A DNA stretch of 64,000 nucleotides from assembly GCF_014649875.1 (NCBI RefSeq), contig NZ_BMTW01000017.1:102690-166689 (forward strand). The letters run 5' to 3'. Made by a program: the position numbers and the translations under genes. A model generated the notes under the pieces. It saw nothing but the letters and a program-made list of their open reading frames with translations. It was not told the DNA's origin and did not search any database. Of this stretch, positions 49,592 through 57,978 are shown in pieces. Numbering within the stretch: position 1 is the stretch's first letter; each line of letters starts with the position of its first letter. The DNA comes from Streptomyces rubiginosohelvolus. Its GTDB lineage: Bacteria; Actinomycetota; Actinomycetes; Streptomycetales; Streptomycetaceae.

Positions 49592-51193
49592 ATGGACGCG
49601 CTGCCGCTGATCGCCCTGGTCGCCGTGAGTGCGGCGGTGGCCGGTGCGGCCCGCCGCACTCCGGTGCCCGCCCCGCTCGTGCTGGTCGCCGTAGGCCTCG
49701 TGGCCGGCTACCTGCCGGGCGTCCCGACGTACCACCTGGACGCCCATGTCGTCCTCCCGCTGCTGCTTCCGCCGTTGCTCCATACGGCGGCCCTGGACAG
49801 CTCCTACCTGGATCTGCGGGCCAACATCCGGCCGGTCGCCCTGCTCTCCGTGGGCTACACCCTCTTCGCCACCGTGGCGGTGGGCTGGCTCGCGTACCGG
49901 ATCATCCCGGACCTGCCGCTGACCGCCGCCCTGGTCCTGGGGGCGGTCGTCGCCCCGCCGGACGCCGTGACGGCCGCCGCGATCGCCCGCCGGGTCGGGC
50001 TGCCCGCCCGGGTGACCACGATCCTCCAGGGCGAGTCCCTGGTGAACGACGCCACGGCGATCACCGCCTTCAGGGTGGCGCTGGCCGCGGCCGTGGGGGA
50101 GGGGATGAGCTGGGGCGCCGGAATCGGCGAGTTCCTGCTCGCCGCGATCGGCGGGGTCGGTGTCGGGCTGCTGCTGATGGTGCCGCTGCACTGGCTGCGC
50201 ACCCACCTCAAGGAAGCGCTCCTCCAGAACACGCTGTCCCTCCTGATCCCCTTCGTGGCGTACGCGGCGGCCGAACGGGTGCACGCCTCCGGTGTCCTCG
50301 CCGTGGTCGTCGTCGCCCTCTATCTGGGGCACCGTTCCTGGCAGGTCGACTTCGCCACGCGTCTTCAGGAAGCGGCCGTCTGGAAGATGGTGGCGTTCAT
50401 CCTGGAGTCCTCGGTGTTCGCGCTGATCGGCCTCCAGCTGCCGTTCGTCCTGAAGGAGCTCGGCCCGTTCGGCGTCGAGGAGGCCATCGGTTACGCGGTC
50501 GTGGTCTTCGTGGCCGTCGTCGTGGTCCGCTTCCTCTGGGTCTACCCGGCCACCTATCTGCCCCGGTGGCTCTCCCGGCGGGTGAGGGAACGGGAGCCCG
50601 GCACCGACTGGACCGCGCCGCTCATCGTCGGCTGGGCCGGGATGCGCGGAGTCGTCTCGCTCGCCGTCGCGTTCTCCATCCCGCTGGTCACGCAGGACGG
50701 CGAACCGTTCCCGGCCCGCAGCCTGGTGCTGTTCCTGACCTTCACCACCGTCATCGGGACGCTGGTGATCCAGGGCCTGACCCTGCCCGTCCTCGTCCGC
50801 GTACTGAAGCTGCCGCACCCCGACCCGCAGACCGTCACACTCATCGAGGCGCAGGCCCAGAGCGAGGCGTCCGAGGCGGCGGAGGCCCGGCTGCGGGAAC
50901 TGCTCGACGACCCGCACAACAGCCTCCCGCCGCCGCTGGCCGACCGGCTGCACACGGTGCTGGAGCGCCGCCGCAACGCCGTCTGGGAGCGGCTGGGCGC
51001 CGCCGACCCGGTCACCGGCGAATCGGCGGACGACACCTACCGGCGGCTGTCGCGGGAGATGATCGAGGCCGAACGCGAGGTCTTCGTCCGGCTCCGGGAC
51101 GAGCGGCGGATCGACGACGAGATGATGCGGACGTTGCTGCGCCGGCTGGACCTGGAGGAGGCGGCCGCCTACCGGGAGACGGACGACTCCTGA
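49592..51193 (+). CDS. CPA1-family sodium/proton antiporter
   Basis: 533 residues. About twelve membrane helices in residues 1-410 with the family's ion-binding blocks APPDAVTAAAI and QGESLVNDATAIT; GWAGMRGVVSLA marks the later Arg-containing helix. The C-terminal ~120 residues form a charged, helical cytosolic domain. The ATG at 49592 follows GAGGACGG. Neighbouring osmotic stress factor sigH makes a link to salt stress plausible. The end overlaps the convergent desulfhydrase-like gene by 25 bases. Confidence 0.9.
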   Translation: MDALPLIALVAVSAAVAGAARRTPVPAPLVLVAVGLVAGYLPGVPTYHLDAHVVLPLLLPPLLHTAALDSSYLDLRANIRPVALLSVGYTLFATVAVGWLAYRIIPDLPLTAALVLGAVVAPPDAVTAAAIARRVGLPARVTTILQGESLVNDATAITAFRVALAAAVGEGMSWGAGIGEFLLAAIGGVGVGLLLMVPLHWLRTHLKEALLQNTLSLLIPFVAYAAAERVHASGVLAVVVVALYLGHRSWQVDFATRLQEAAVWKMVAFILESSVFALIGLQLPFVLKELGPFGVEEAIGYAVVVFVAVVVVRFLWVYPATYLPRWLSRRVREREPGTDWTAPLIVGWAGMRGVVSLAVAFSIPLVTQDGEPFPARSLVLFLTFTTVIGTLVIQGLTLPVLVRVLKLPHPDPQTVTLIEAQAQSEASEAAEARLRELLDDPHNSLPPPLADRLHTVLERRRNAVWERLGAADPVTGESADDTYRRLSREMIEAEREVFVRLRDERRIDDEMMRTLLRRLDLEEAAAYRETDDS

Positions 51194-52107
51194 AGCGGCG
51201 CGTCCGGGGCGCCGGTGATCACGGCCGCCACCCGGGTGCCCGGCGCGAACGCCCCCTCGTCGGTCAGCGCGGTCAGCGCGAACAGCAGCTTGGCGACGTA
51301 GACGCGCTCCACGGGCAGCCCGTGCCGGTCCTCGAAGCCGTCGGCGAAGGCGTCCAGTTCCGGGGTCGTACGGGCGTAGCCGCCGAAGGCGAAGCGCTCC
51401 TCCAGCGCCCAGTCCCCGGCCGGGCCGCCGAACGCCTCGCGCTGGAGCCGCGTCACCTCCCCGGCCAGGAAGCCACCGCCGACCACCGGCACGCCCAGCG
51501 CCCGCTGCCCGGGATCCAGCCCGCCGGCGAGCCCGGCCAGCGTGCCGCCGGTCCCGCAGGCCACGGCCGCCACATCGGCCTCTCCGGCCAACTCGCGCCC
51601 CAGCGCCGTACAGCCCTGTGCGGCCAGGGCGTTGCTGCCGCCCTCCGGGATGACCTTCACGTCCCCGAACCGGCTCAGCAGCCCCGCCAGGACCTCGGGG
51701 GACGCCTTCGCCCGGTACGTCGTACGGTCCACGAAGTGCAGCCGCATCCCGTCGGCCGCGCACCGGGCCAGCGAGGGGTTGAGCGGCCGGTGCGCCAGCT
51801 CGTCGCCGCGGACGACGCCGACGGTCCCGAAGCCCAGCAGCCGCCCGGCCGCCGCGGTGGCCCGGAGATGGTTGGAGTACGCGCCCCCGAACGTGAGCAC
51901 GGTGCGCCCGGCGGCGGCTTCCAGATTGAGGGCGAGTTTGCGCCACTTGTTGCCCGGCAGATCGGGGTGGATCAGATCGTCCCGCTTGAGGAACAGCCGC
52001 ACCCCGCGGCGGGCGAAACTCTCGTCGTGGACCTCCTGCAAGAGGGAGGGGAGGCGGGGCCGCAGGAGGGCGTCGAGGCGGGGCGGGCCGGGGGGCGGGC
52101 TGGTCAC
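51169..52107 (-). CDS. PLP-dependent D-cysteine desulfhydrase / ACC deaminase-like enzyme
   Basis: 312 residues, GTG start, fold-type II PLP enzyme. The Schiff-base Lys lies in GNKWRKL, the Asn-loop in FGGAYSNHLRATAAA and the phosphate-binding loop in CGTGGTLAGL. The family splits D-cysteine to pyruvate, H2S and ammonia, or 1-aminocyclopropane-1-carboxylate to 2-oxobutyrate. The residues deciding between these were not resolved, but the length and RDD motif favour the D-cysteine desulfhydrase side. Follows hmp by 37 bases, perhaps cotranscribed. Confidence 0.85.
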   Translation of the reverse strand: MTSPPPGPPRLDALLRPRLPSLLQEVHDESFARRGVRLFLKRDDLIHPDLPGNKWRKLALNLEAAAGRTVLTFGGAYSNHLRATAAAGRLLGFGTVGVVRGDELAHRPLNPSLARCAADGMRLHFVDRTTYRAKASPEVLAGLLSRFGDVKVIPEGGSNALAAQGCTALGRELAGEADVAAVACGTGGTLAGLAGGLDPGQRALGVPVVGGGFLAGEVTRLQREAFGGPAGDWALEERFAFGGYARTTPELDAFADGFEDRHGLPVERVYVAKLLFALTALTDEGAFAPGTRVAAVITGAPDAPLQESSVSR

Positions 52108-52144
52108 CCGCTCATTGTCGCCTGCCTGCTGCGGGGACGGCGTT

Positions 52145-53341
52145 TCAGGAAGAGGCCAGCCAGAGGTCCGGGCCGAACACCTCGTAGTGGATGTCGGCCG
52201 GCCGGACTCCGGCTTCCAGCAGCCGGCCCCGGACGGCCCGCATGAAGGGGAGCGGGCCGCACAGATAGGCGTGCGTTCCGGGTCGTACGGTGACGCCGTC
52301 CAGGTCGACGAGGCCGGTGCGGTTCGCCGGCCGGCCTGCCTCCGGGGCCTCGTACCAGAAGTGCGCCTCGGCGTCCGGGAGCTTCTCCGTCAGCCGTACG
52401 TGATCGGTGCGCAGGGCGTGGTCGGCCGGTGAGCGGTCGCCGTGCACGACGGTGACCGGGCCCTGGTGGCCCTCCTGGGCGAGGTACTCCAGCATCGACA
52501 GCATGGGGGTGCAGCCGATGCCCGCCGAGGCCAGCAGCAGGGGCGCGTCCAGGTGGTCCAGCACCAGGTCCCCGTAGGGGACGGAGAGGCGCAGCAGGTC
52601 ACCCGCGCGGGTGTGCTCGTGCAGGTGGCCGGAGACCTCGCCGTCGGGCGAGCCCTGGCCGCGCACGCGCTTCACGGTGATCGACCGGAGCCGGGAGCCG
52701 GGTGCGCAGGAGAGGCTGTACTGGCGTATCTGGCGCGCCCCGTCCGGGAGTTCGACCTGTACGGAGACGTACTGGCCGGGCCGGAAGGCGGGCGCGGGCC
52801 CGTCCTCGGCCGGGCGCAGCAGGAAGGTGGCGACGTCCTCGGTCTCCTCGACCCGGGCGGCCACCTCCCACGCGTGCCAGACGTCGCCCGCCAGGACGCC
52901 CTGCTGGGCGTAGAGGCGTTCCTCGACGGCGATCAGGGAGCCCGCCATCAGCCAGTAGACCTCGTCCCAGGCGGCGGCGACCTCCGGGGTGACCGCGTCG
53001 CCCAGGACGTCGGCGATGGCCGCGAACAGATGGGTGTGCACCACCTCGTAACTCTCCGGGGTCACCCCGAGCGAGGCGTGCTTGTGGGCGATCCGGTCCA
53101 GCATCACGTCGGGCCGGGTGCCGGGCCGCTCGACCAGCGCGGTCGCGAACGCGGCGATGGAACCGGCCAGGGCCCTGCGCTGATCGCCTGGGGCCTGGTT
53201 GCCCCGGTTGAACAGGTCCCGCAGCAGCTCGGGGTGGGCGGCGAAGAGCTTCTCGTAGAAGAGGTCGGCGATGTCCCCGATGGCCGCGCCGACGACGGGA
53301 AGGGTGGCGCGGACGGTGGCGGTGGACCGGTCGGAGAGCAT
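52145..53341 (-). CDS. hmp: Flavohaemoprotein (nitric oxide dioxygenase)
   Basis: 398 residues: globin domain (about 1-140, proximal His in AHKHASLGV), FAD-binding domain (RQYSLS with the FAD Tyr-Ser pair) and NAD domain (GIGCTPMLSML, CGPLPFM), ending HYEVFGP. Oxidises nitric oxide to nitrate using NADH and O2. ATG at 53339-53341; the frame upstream is not supported. The NsrR repressor gene is immediately upstream on the same strand with an NsrR-site-like sequence between them. Confidence 0.95.
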   Translation of the reverse strand: MLSDRSTATVRATLPVVGAAIGDIADLFYEKLFAAHPELLRDLFNRGNQAPGDQRRALAGSIAAFATALVERPGTRPDVMLDRIAHKHASLGVTPESYEVVHTHLFAAIADVLGDAVTPEVAAAWDEVYWLMAGSLIAVEERLYAQQGVLAGDVWHAWEVAARVEETEDVATFLLRPAEDGPAPAFRPGQYVSVQVELPDGARQIRQYSLSCAPGSRLRSITVKRVRGQGSPDGEVSGHLHEHTRAGDLLRLSVPYGDLVLDHLDAPLLLASAGIGCTPMLSMLEYLAQEGHQGPVTVVHGDRSPADHALRTDHVRLTEKLPDAEAHFWYEAPEAGRPANRTGLVDLDGVTVRPGTHAYLCGPLPFMRAVRGRLLEAGVRPADIHYEVFGPDLWLASS

Positions 53342-53352
53342 GAGGCTCCTTG

Positions 53353-53377
53353 TTATTGGAATGCTGGATGCGTATTT
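53353..53377 (-). promoter_or_regulatory. Candidate NsrR operator in hmp promoter
   Basis: A/T-rich 25-base element 12 bases before the hmp start, reading AAATACGCAT... then ...CCAATAA on the minus strand. It resembles the S. coelicolor hmpA NsrR site as I remember it, though its dyad is weak. Confidence 0.5.
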
Positions 53378-53436
53378 AAGGGCAAGGGGAACTCGCCCCG
53401 CACGGGTGTGCGTGAGGGTGCGGGGCCGGGACGGGG

Positions 53437-53883
53437 TCAGCCGGGTGGTGGGCCGCTGCCGATGCCCAGCAGGAGCGGGCCGGTGGGGGAGGCGACGAGG
53501 TCGGTGACGGTGATCGGGTCCAGTGCGGCGTAGAAGGCCTCCTGGGCTCCGCGCAGGGCCCCGCGCAGTCGGCAGGCGGAGCGGAGCGGGCAAGGGGTGT
53601 CGCCCTCGCACTCGACGACCTCCTCCGGCCCCTCCAGCTCCCGCACCACCGAGCCGATCGACGCGGATCGGCCGGCCGAGGTCAGGGTGAGTCCGCCGCC
53701 CCGGCCGCGCCGGGCGTCGAGGAGGCCGAGATGCTGGAGCCGGGCGACGACCTTCGCGGCGTGGGTGTACGGGACCCGCATGGTGGCCGCCACCTCGCGG
53801 GTGGTCGGCGCTTCCGTGCCCTCGGCGACGGCGAGCCGCATGAGGACGCGGAGTGCCACGTCGGTGAATCTCGTCAGCCGCAT
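53437..53883 (-). CDS. nsrR: Rrf2-family nitric-oxide-sensing repressor NsrR
   Basis: 148 residues. Winged helix at the N-terminus (MRLTRFTDVALRVLMRLA; PYTHAAKVVARLQHLGLL with wing RGRGGG), and the [4Fe-4S] ligand trio Cys in VECEGDTPCPLRSACRL. Nitric oxide destroys the cluster and relieves repression of hmp. ATG at 53881-53883; an upstream in-frame ATG at 53907 overlaps the operator. A 23-base dyad lies just before the start, suggesting autoregulation. Confidence 0.95.
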   Translation of the reverse strand: MRLTRFTDVALRVLMRLAVAEGTEAPTTREVAATMRVPYTHAAKVVARLQHLGLLDARRGRGGGLTLTSAGRSASIGSVVRELEGPEEVVECEGDTPCPLRSACRLRGALRGAQEAFYAALDPITVTDLVASPTGPLLLGIGSGPPPG

Positions 53884-53898
53884 GAGGTCACCGTAGAT

Positions 53899-53921
53899 AA
53901 GTTGCACAGATGATGCAAATT
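53899..53921. promoter_or_regulatory. NsrR-type 11-1-11 dyad before nsrR
   Basis: Arms AAGTTGCACAG and TGATGCAAATT around a single base, with AANTTGCA symmetry. The 11-1-11 layout is typical of NsrR operators. It is 16 bases upstream of the nsrR start. Confidence 0.7.
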
Positions 53922-54060
53922 AAAGGGGTGGTCCGGTGGCGGGGATCAACGTGCCCCGCCTGAAGGCGGATTAGTCACACTCTTTTGTGTAATGGCGGGT
54001 CTCCCCCTCCTGCTGAAAGTCTTTTCCTCGCAGGTCAGCCCATGATCGAGAGGACGTCAG

Positions 54061-55467
54061 ATGTCCGTTGGTGAAGAGGTTCGCGACACGCAGGCGCCAC
54101 CGCAGCAGAGTCTGGGGACGGCAGCTGCGCGGAACCTCGCGACGACCACCAAATCCGCGCCGCAGATGCAGGAGATCACCTCGCGGTGGCTGCTGAAGAT
54201 GCTGCCGTGGGTGCAGGTACAGGGCGGTACGTACCGGGTGAACCGTCGGCTCAGCTATTCGGTCGGCGACGGCCGGGTGACCTTCGTCCAGACCGGGGAC
54301 CGGGTGGCCGTGATCCCCGCCGAGCTGGGGGAGCTGCCCGCTCTGCGGAACTTCGGGGACGAGGAGGTCCTCGCCGAGCTCGCCCGCAGGTGCGAGCAGC
54401 GGGACGTGGCCGCGGGGGAGGTGCTCGCCGCCTCGGGGGACGCGGCGGACCGGGTCTATCTGCTGGCGCACGGCAAGGTCGAGAAGATCGGCTCCGGCCT
54501 CTACGGGGACGAGACGGAGCTCGGGGTCCTCGCCGACGGCGCGTACTTCGGCGACCAGAGCCTGGTCGACGGCTCCGCCGTCTGGGAGTACACCGCCCGC
54601 GCGGTCACCCCGTGCACGCTCCTCACCCTGAGCCGGGCCGACGTGTACAACCTCGCGGAACGCGCCGAATCCCTGCGCGGCCACCTCGCCGGACTGCTCT
54701 CCATCCCGCATCAGCGGACCAACCACTACGGCGAGGCGGCGATCGACCTCTCCGCCGGCCATGTCGGCGAGGCGGTCGTCCCGCACACCTTCGTCGACTA
54801 CGACGCGGCACCCCGCGAGTACGAACTGAGCGTCGCCCAGACCGTGCTGAAGGTCCACAGCCGGGTCGCCGACCTCTACAACCAGCCGATGAACCAGACC
54901 GAGCAGCAGTTGCGGCTCACGGTCGAGGCGCTCCGCGAGCGCCAGGAGCACGAGCTGATCAACAACAGGGAGTTCGGCCTTCTCAACAACTGCGACTACG
55001 GGCAGCGGATCCAGCCCCACGACGGGGTGCCCGGCCCGGACGACATGGACGAGCTGCTCTCGCGCCGCCGCGGGTCGAAGCTCTTCCTCGCCCACCCGAA
55101 GGCCATCGCCGCCTTCGGCCGCGAGTGCAACCGGCGCGGACTCGTCCCGGAGAGCGTCGACATCGGCGGCCACCACGTGCCCGCCTGGCGCGGGGTGCCG
55201 ATCTTCCCGTCCAACAAGATCCCCGTCACCGACGCCCGCACCACCTCCATCATCTGCATGAGGACCGGCGAGGCCGAGCAGGGCGTCATCGGCCTCCAGC
55301 AGACCGGCATCCCCGACGAGATCGAACCGAGCCTCTCGGTCCGCTTCATGGGGATCGACGAGCAGGCGATCATCTCCTACCTCGTGACGGCGTACTACTC
55401 CGCCGCCATTCTGGTACCGGACGCCCTCGGAGTGCTGGAGAACGTCGAGGTCAGCCGCTGGCGCTGA
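54061..55467 (+). CDS. eshA: Family 2B encapsulin shell protein (EshA-like, cyclic-nucleotide-binding domain inserted)
   Basis: 468 residues. An HK97-like encapsulin shell sequence (N-arm rich in Gln/Thr, then TSRWLLKMLPWVQV; C-terminal blocks DELLSRRRGSKLFLAHPKAI, VPIFPSNKIPVTDA and ISYLVTAYYSAAILVP). It is interrupted by a cyclic-nucleotide-binding-like domain at about residues 95-215 (ERDVAAGE-type strand, HGKVEKIGSG, YFGDQSLVDG). This is the EshA/family 2B architecture that forms nanocompartments in Streptomyces. The position of the cAMP-phosphate Arg appears to be Trp. The polyprenyl synthetase gene downstream is the expected cargo. Confidence 0.93.
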   Translation: MSVGEEVRDTQAPPQQSLGTAAARNLATTTKSAPQMQEITSRWLLKMLPWVQVQGGTYRVNRRLSYSVGDGRVTFVQTGDRVAVIPAELGELPALRNFGDEEVLAELARRCEQRDVAAGEVLAASGDAADRVYLLAHGKVEKIGSGLYGDETELGVLADGAYFGDQSLVDGSAVWEYTARAVTPCTLLTLSRADVYNLAERAESLRGHLAGLLSIPHQRTNHYGEAAIDLSAGHVGEAVVPHTFVDYDAAPREYELSVAQTVLKVHSRVADLYNQPMNQTEQQLRLTVEALRERQEHELINNREFGLLNNCDYGQRIQPHDGVPGPDDMDELLSRRRGSKLFLAHPKAIAAFGRECNRRGLVPESVDIGGHHVPAWRGVPIFPSNKIPVTDARTTSIICMRTGEAEQGVIGLQQTGIPDEIEPSLSVRFMGIDEQAIISYLVTAYYSAAILVPDALGVLENVEVSRWR

Positions 55468-55478
55468 TCCCGAGTCAC

Positions 55479-55518
55479 CCCGGGGGTCCGGGCGGCAGCG
55501 GCCGCCCGGACCCCCGGG
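55479..55518 (+). terminator. Intercistronic hairpin between encapsulin shell and cargo
   Basis: Perfect 18-bp stem (55479-55496 with 55501-55518) and four-base loop, 11 bases after the shell stop. Expected to cause partial termination or stabilise the shell mRNA, giving more shell than cargo. Confidence 0.8.
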
Positions 55519-55552
55519 TCCGCACCCACCGCCTCGCCCCAGGGAGTTGACC

Positions 55553-56602
55553 GTGACCATGACCAGTACGGACGCAGCGACGGAAGGGCACGAGGCCGCG
55601 GCGCTCCTGGAGCGCACCCGCGCCGTCGTCGACCCGCATCTGCGATCGGCCGTGGAGTCGTTGCCCGGCGGCATACGCCGGATCGCGATGTACCACTTCG
55701 GCTGGCAGAACGCCGACGGAACCCCCGCCGCCGGCCAGGCCGGAAAGGCCATCAGGCCGGCCCTCGTGCTGGCCGCCGCCCGCGCGCTGGGCGGCGATCC
55801 GGAACGCGCCGTCCGGGCCGCCGTCGCCGTCGAACTCGCCCACAACTTCACCCTGCTCCACGACGACGTCATCGACGAGGACACCACCCGCAGGCACCGG
55901 CCCACCGCATGGGCGGTCTTCGGCATCCCGGACGCCATCATCAGCGGCGACGCCATGCTCGCCCTCGCCCAGCGGCTGCTGGCCGAGGACGCGCATCCGG
56001 CCGCAGCGCTCGCCGCCGCCCGGCTCTCCACCTGCGTCATCGAGCTGTGCGCGGGCCAGCAGGCGGACTGCGCCTTCGAGGAGCGCGGCCCCGACGAGGT
56101 CACGCTCGACGAATGCCTCGCCATGGCGACCGCCAAGACCGGCGCCCTGCTCGGCTGCGCCTGCGCGCTCGGCGCCCTCTACGCCGGGGCGGAGGACCGG
56201 GCGGTCCGCGCGATGGACGGGTTCGGACGGGAGGCCGGGCTCTCGTTCCAGCTCATCGACGATCTGATCGGCATCTGGGGCGACCCCGGCCGCACCGGCA
56301 AGCCCGTCGGGGCCGACCTGTCCGCCCACAAGAAGTCCCTGCCCGTGGTCGCCGCCCTCACCTCCGGCACCCCGGCCGCCGCCGAGCTCGCCGCGCTCTA
56401 CCGGGGGCCCATGAACACCGCCGCCGAGGTGAGCAGGGCGGCCGACGCGGTGGACCGGGCCGGCGGGCGGGACTGGGCCCAGGTCTGCGCGGCCGACCGG
56501 ATGGCCCGCGCGGTCCACCACCTCTCCCGCGCGGTCCCCGACCCGAGCGCGGCGGGCGACCTGCTCGCGCTGGCCGAATTCGTCACCCGCCGGACCAGCT
56601 GA
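55553..56602 (+). CDS. Polyprenyl synthetase-family protein, probable encapsulin cargo
   Basis: 349 residues from the GTG at 55553 (AGGGAG six bases upstream; TTG at 55547 also possible). Trans-isoprenyl diphosphate synthase: KAIRPALVLA, first Asp-rich motif LLHDDVIDED, then DDLIGIWGD and TGKPVGADL for the second. Makes a linear prenyl diphosphate of unknown chain length. In family 2B encapsulin operons the cargo is a polyprenyl transferase or terpene cyclase with a disordered N-terminus. Here the pre-domain N-terminus is short (about 15-20 residues). Confidence 0.9.
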   Translation: MTMTSTDAATEGHEAAALLERTRAVVDPHLRSAVESLPGGIRRIAMYHFGWQNADGTPAAGQAGKAIRPALVLAAARALGGDPERAVRAAVAVELAHNFTLLHDDVIDEDTTRRHRPTAWAVFGIPDAIISGDAMLALAQRLLAEDAHPAAALAAARLSTCVIELCAGQQADCAFEERGPDEVTLDECLAMATAKTGALLGCACALGALYAGAEDRAVRAMDGFGREAGLSFQLIDDLIGIWGDPGRTGKPVGADLSAHKKSLPVVAALTSGTPAAAELAALYRGPMNTAAEVSRAADAVDRAGGRDWAQVCAADRMARAVHHLSRAVPDPSAAGDLLALAEFVTRRTS

Positions 56603-56689
56603 CCCACCTCGGGTGACCGGCGGCACCCTGTCAACTCTAGTATTCCGGAGGTTGGTTGAAGGAAGGCAGCAGAGAGGCGGCAGCCCGTC

Positions 56690-57286
56690 ATGGGTATACG
56701 GATCCAGCAGGCGGAGCAGCGCGACCGGGAGCTCGTCGTCTCGGTCATGGAGGAGGCTTTCCATGACGACCCGGTCAGCAGCTGGGTGTTCCCCGACGAG
56801 GCGCACCGGCGCGCGGTGCACGGCAGGTTCCTCGGCGTCTTCGTCGACGTCGCCCTCGCCGAGGGGCGCATCGACATCGCCGAGGACGAGGCCGCGGTCG
56901 CCCTCTGGCTGCAGGTGCCCGCCGGGGCCCCCGAGGAGGAGGACCCCACGCCCGCGCTGATGCGGCAGACCGCCGACCCGGACAACGAGCGCTGCGAACT
57001 GGTGGGCAGGCTCACCGGGGCGATCCACCCGCACGACCGCGCGCACGCCTATCTGCTGATGATCGGCGTCCGTCCCGAACGCCAGGGGGAGGGCATCGGG
57101 GCGGAGCTGATCGGAGCGGAGCTGGAGCGCTGTGACCGGGAGGGCCTGCCGGCCTATCTGGAGGCGAGCAGCGCCCGGAGCCGGGTGCTGTACGAGCGGC
57201 TCGGCTTCCGCTTCCTCAGCCGGGCGGTCGACCTGCCGGACGGTCCGCCGATGTACCCCATGTGGCGGGAACCTCACGCGCGTTGA
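56690..57286 (+). CDS. GNAT-family N-acetyltransferase
   Basis: 198 residues. Acetyl-CoA loop ERQGEGIGAELIGAEL after the strand AYLLMIGVRP, and the C-terminal RSRVLYERLGFRFLS. The N-terminal half (about 90 residues, Trp-containing acceptor region) resembles the longer Streptomyces GNATs. Stands alone between the encapsulin pair and a hypothetical gene; a GGAAGG lies about 30 bases upstream, with GAGAGG nearer the ATG. Substrate unknown. Confidence 0.85.
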   Translation: MGIRIQQAEQRDRELVVSVMEEAFHDDPVSSWVFPDEAHRRAVHGRFLGVFVDVALAEGRIDIAEDEAAVALWLQVPAGAPEEEDPTPALMRQTADPDNERCELVGRLTGAIHPHDRAHAYLLMIGVRPERQGEGIGAELIGAELERCDREGLPAYLEASSARSRVLYERLGFRFLSRAVDLPDGPPMYPMWREPHAR

Positions 57287-57353
57287 CGCCCCGTCGGTTC
57301 GCTGCGGAGGGTGGTACGGCAGTTGTCCGAGGCGGGGGCTACAGTCCCTGCTC

Positions 57354-57803
57354 ATGACAGATGAGTCGTGGGCCGGCTGGTACCGGGACAACAAGGGTTC
57401 CGACGCCGCCGTTCTCACCACGGACGGACAGCGGATCCGGCTCCGGATCAGAGGGGCCGACTTCGAGGGCGAGAGCTTCGACGGCCTGAGCCCCGTCGCG
57501 GGCGCCCCGCCGGAGGACGGGTTGTTCGGTCTCCGGGACGGCGCGCTCACCGACTGCGTCCTGGAGTGGGACCGGACGCTGCCCGTCCTCGTCGCGGGCA
57601 CGCCCCGCCACGCCACCCTCACGTGCCTGCTCTCCCTGCGCCGGGCCGACCCGGATTTCCACCTCGCCCTCCATCTGGACGGCGCGGTGTACGAATCGGC
57701 CCGCGCCGAGCGCGACTTCGCCGCGGCCCTGGCTGCCGTGGAGCGGGCCCTTCCGGACGACGTCCGTGTGCAGACCCGTGCCGCCTGGCCCGGAGCCGCC
57801 TGA
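57354..57803 (+). CDS. Hypothetical protein (possibly DUF6304-like)
   Basis: 149 residues from an ATG at 57354. Begins MTDESWAGWYRDNKG, with strand-rich sections (RIRLRIRGADFEGESFDGL) and an acidic, Arg/Leu-rich second half. It reminds me of short Streptomyces DUF6304 proteins but I am not certain. No membrane helix or catalytic motif. Followed by a perfect hairpin terminator, so monocistronic. Confidence 0.65.
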   Translation: MTDESWAGWYRDNKGSDAAVLTTDGQRIRLRIRGADFEGESFDGLSPVAGAPPEDGLFGLRDGALTDCVLEWDRTLPVLVAGTPRHATLTCLLSLRRADPDFHLALHLDGAVYESARAERDFAAALAAVERALPDDVRVQTRAAWPGAA

Positions 57804-57865
57804 CCCGAAGCCCGTCCTGCCGCCACCGGCAACCACCCCCAACCTCCCGTCACCGACGAACCGTT

Positions 57866-57906
57866 CGCGTCCGCCCCGTACCGCATCCCGGTACGGGGCG
57901 GACGCG
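57866..57906. terminator. Hairpin terminator after the hypothetical gene
   Basis: Perfect 17-bp stem (57866-57882 with 57890-57906) and seven-base loop, 62 bases after the stop. Confidence 0.85.
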
Positions 57907-57943
57907 CGTTTCCCCGTCGCCTTCTCCCGTTGCCTCCATCCCA

Positions 57944-57966
57944 TTGTTCTACTAGCATGCCAACAA
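57944..57966. promoter_or_regulatory. Candidate YtrA-type operator
   Basis: TTGTT (57944-57948) and AACAA (57962-57966) frame a CTACTAG core, just before the GGAGG ribosome site of the DUF1648 gene. YtrA-like repressors often bind such TTGTNCTA-type dyads; the second half-site is imperfect. Confidence 0.45.
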
Positions 57967-57978
57967 CGGAGGTTTTCC

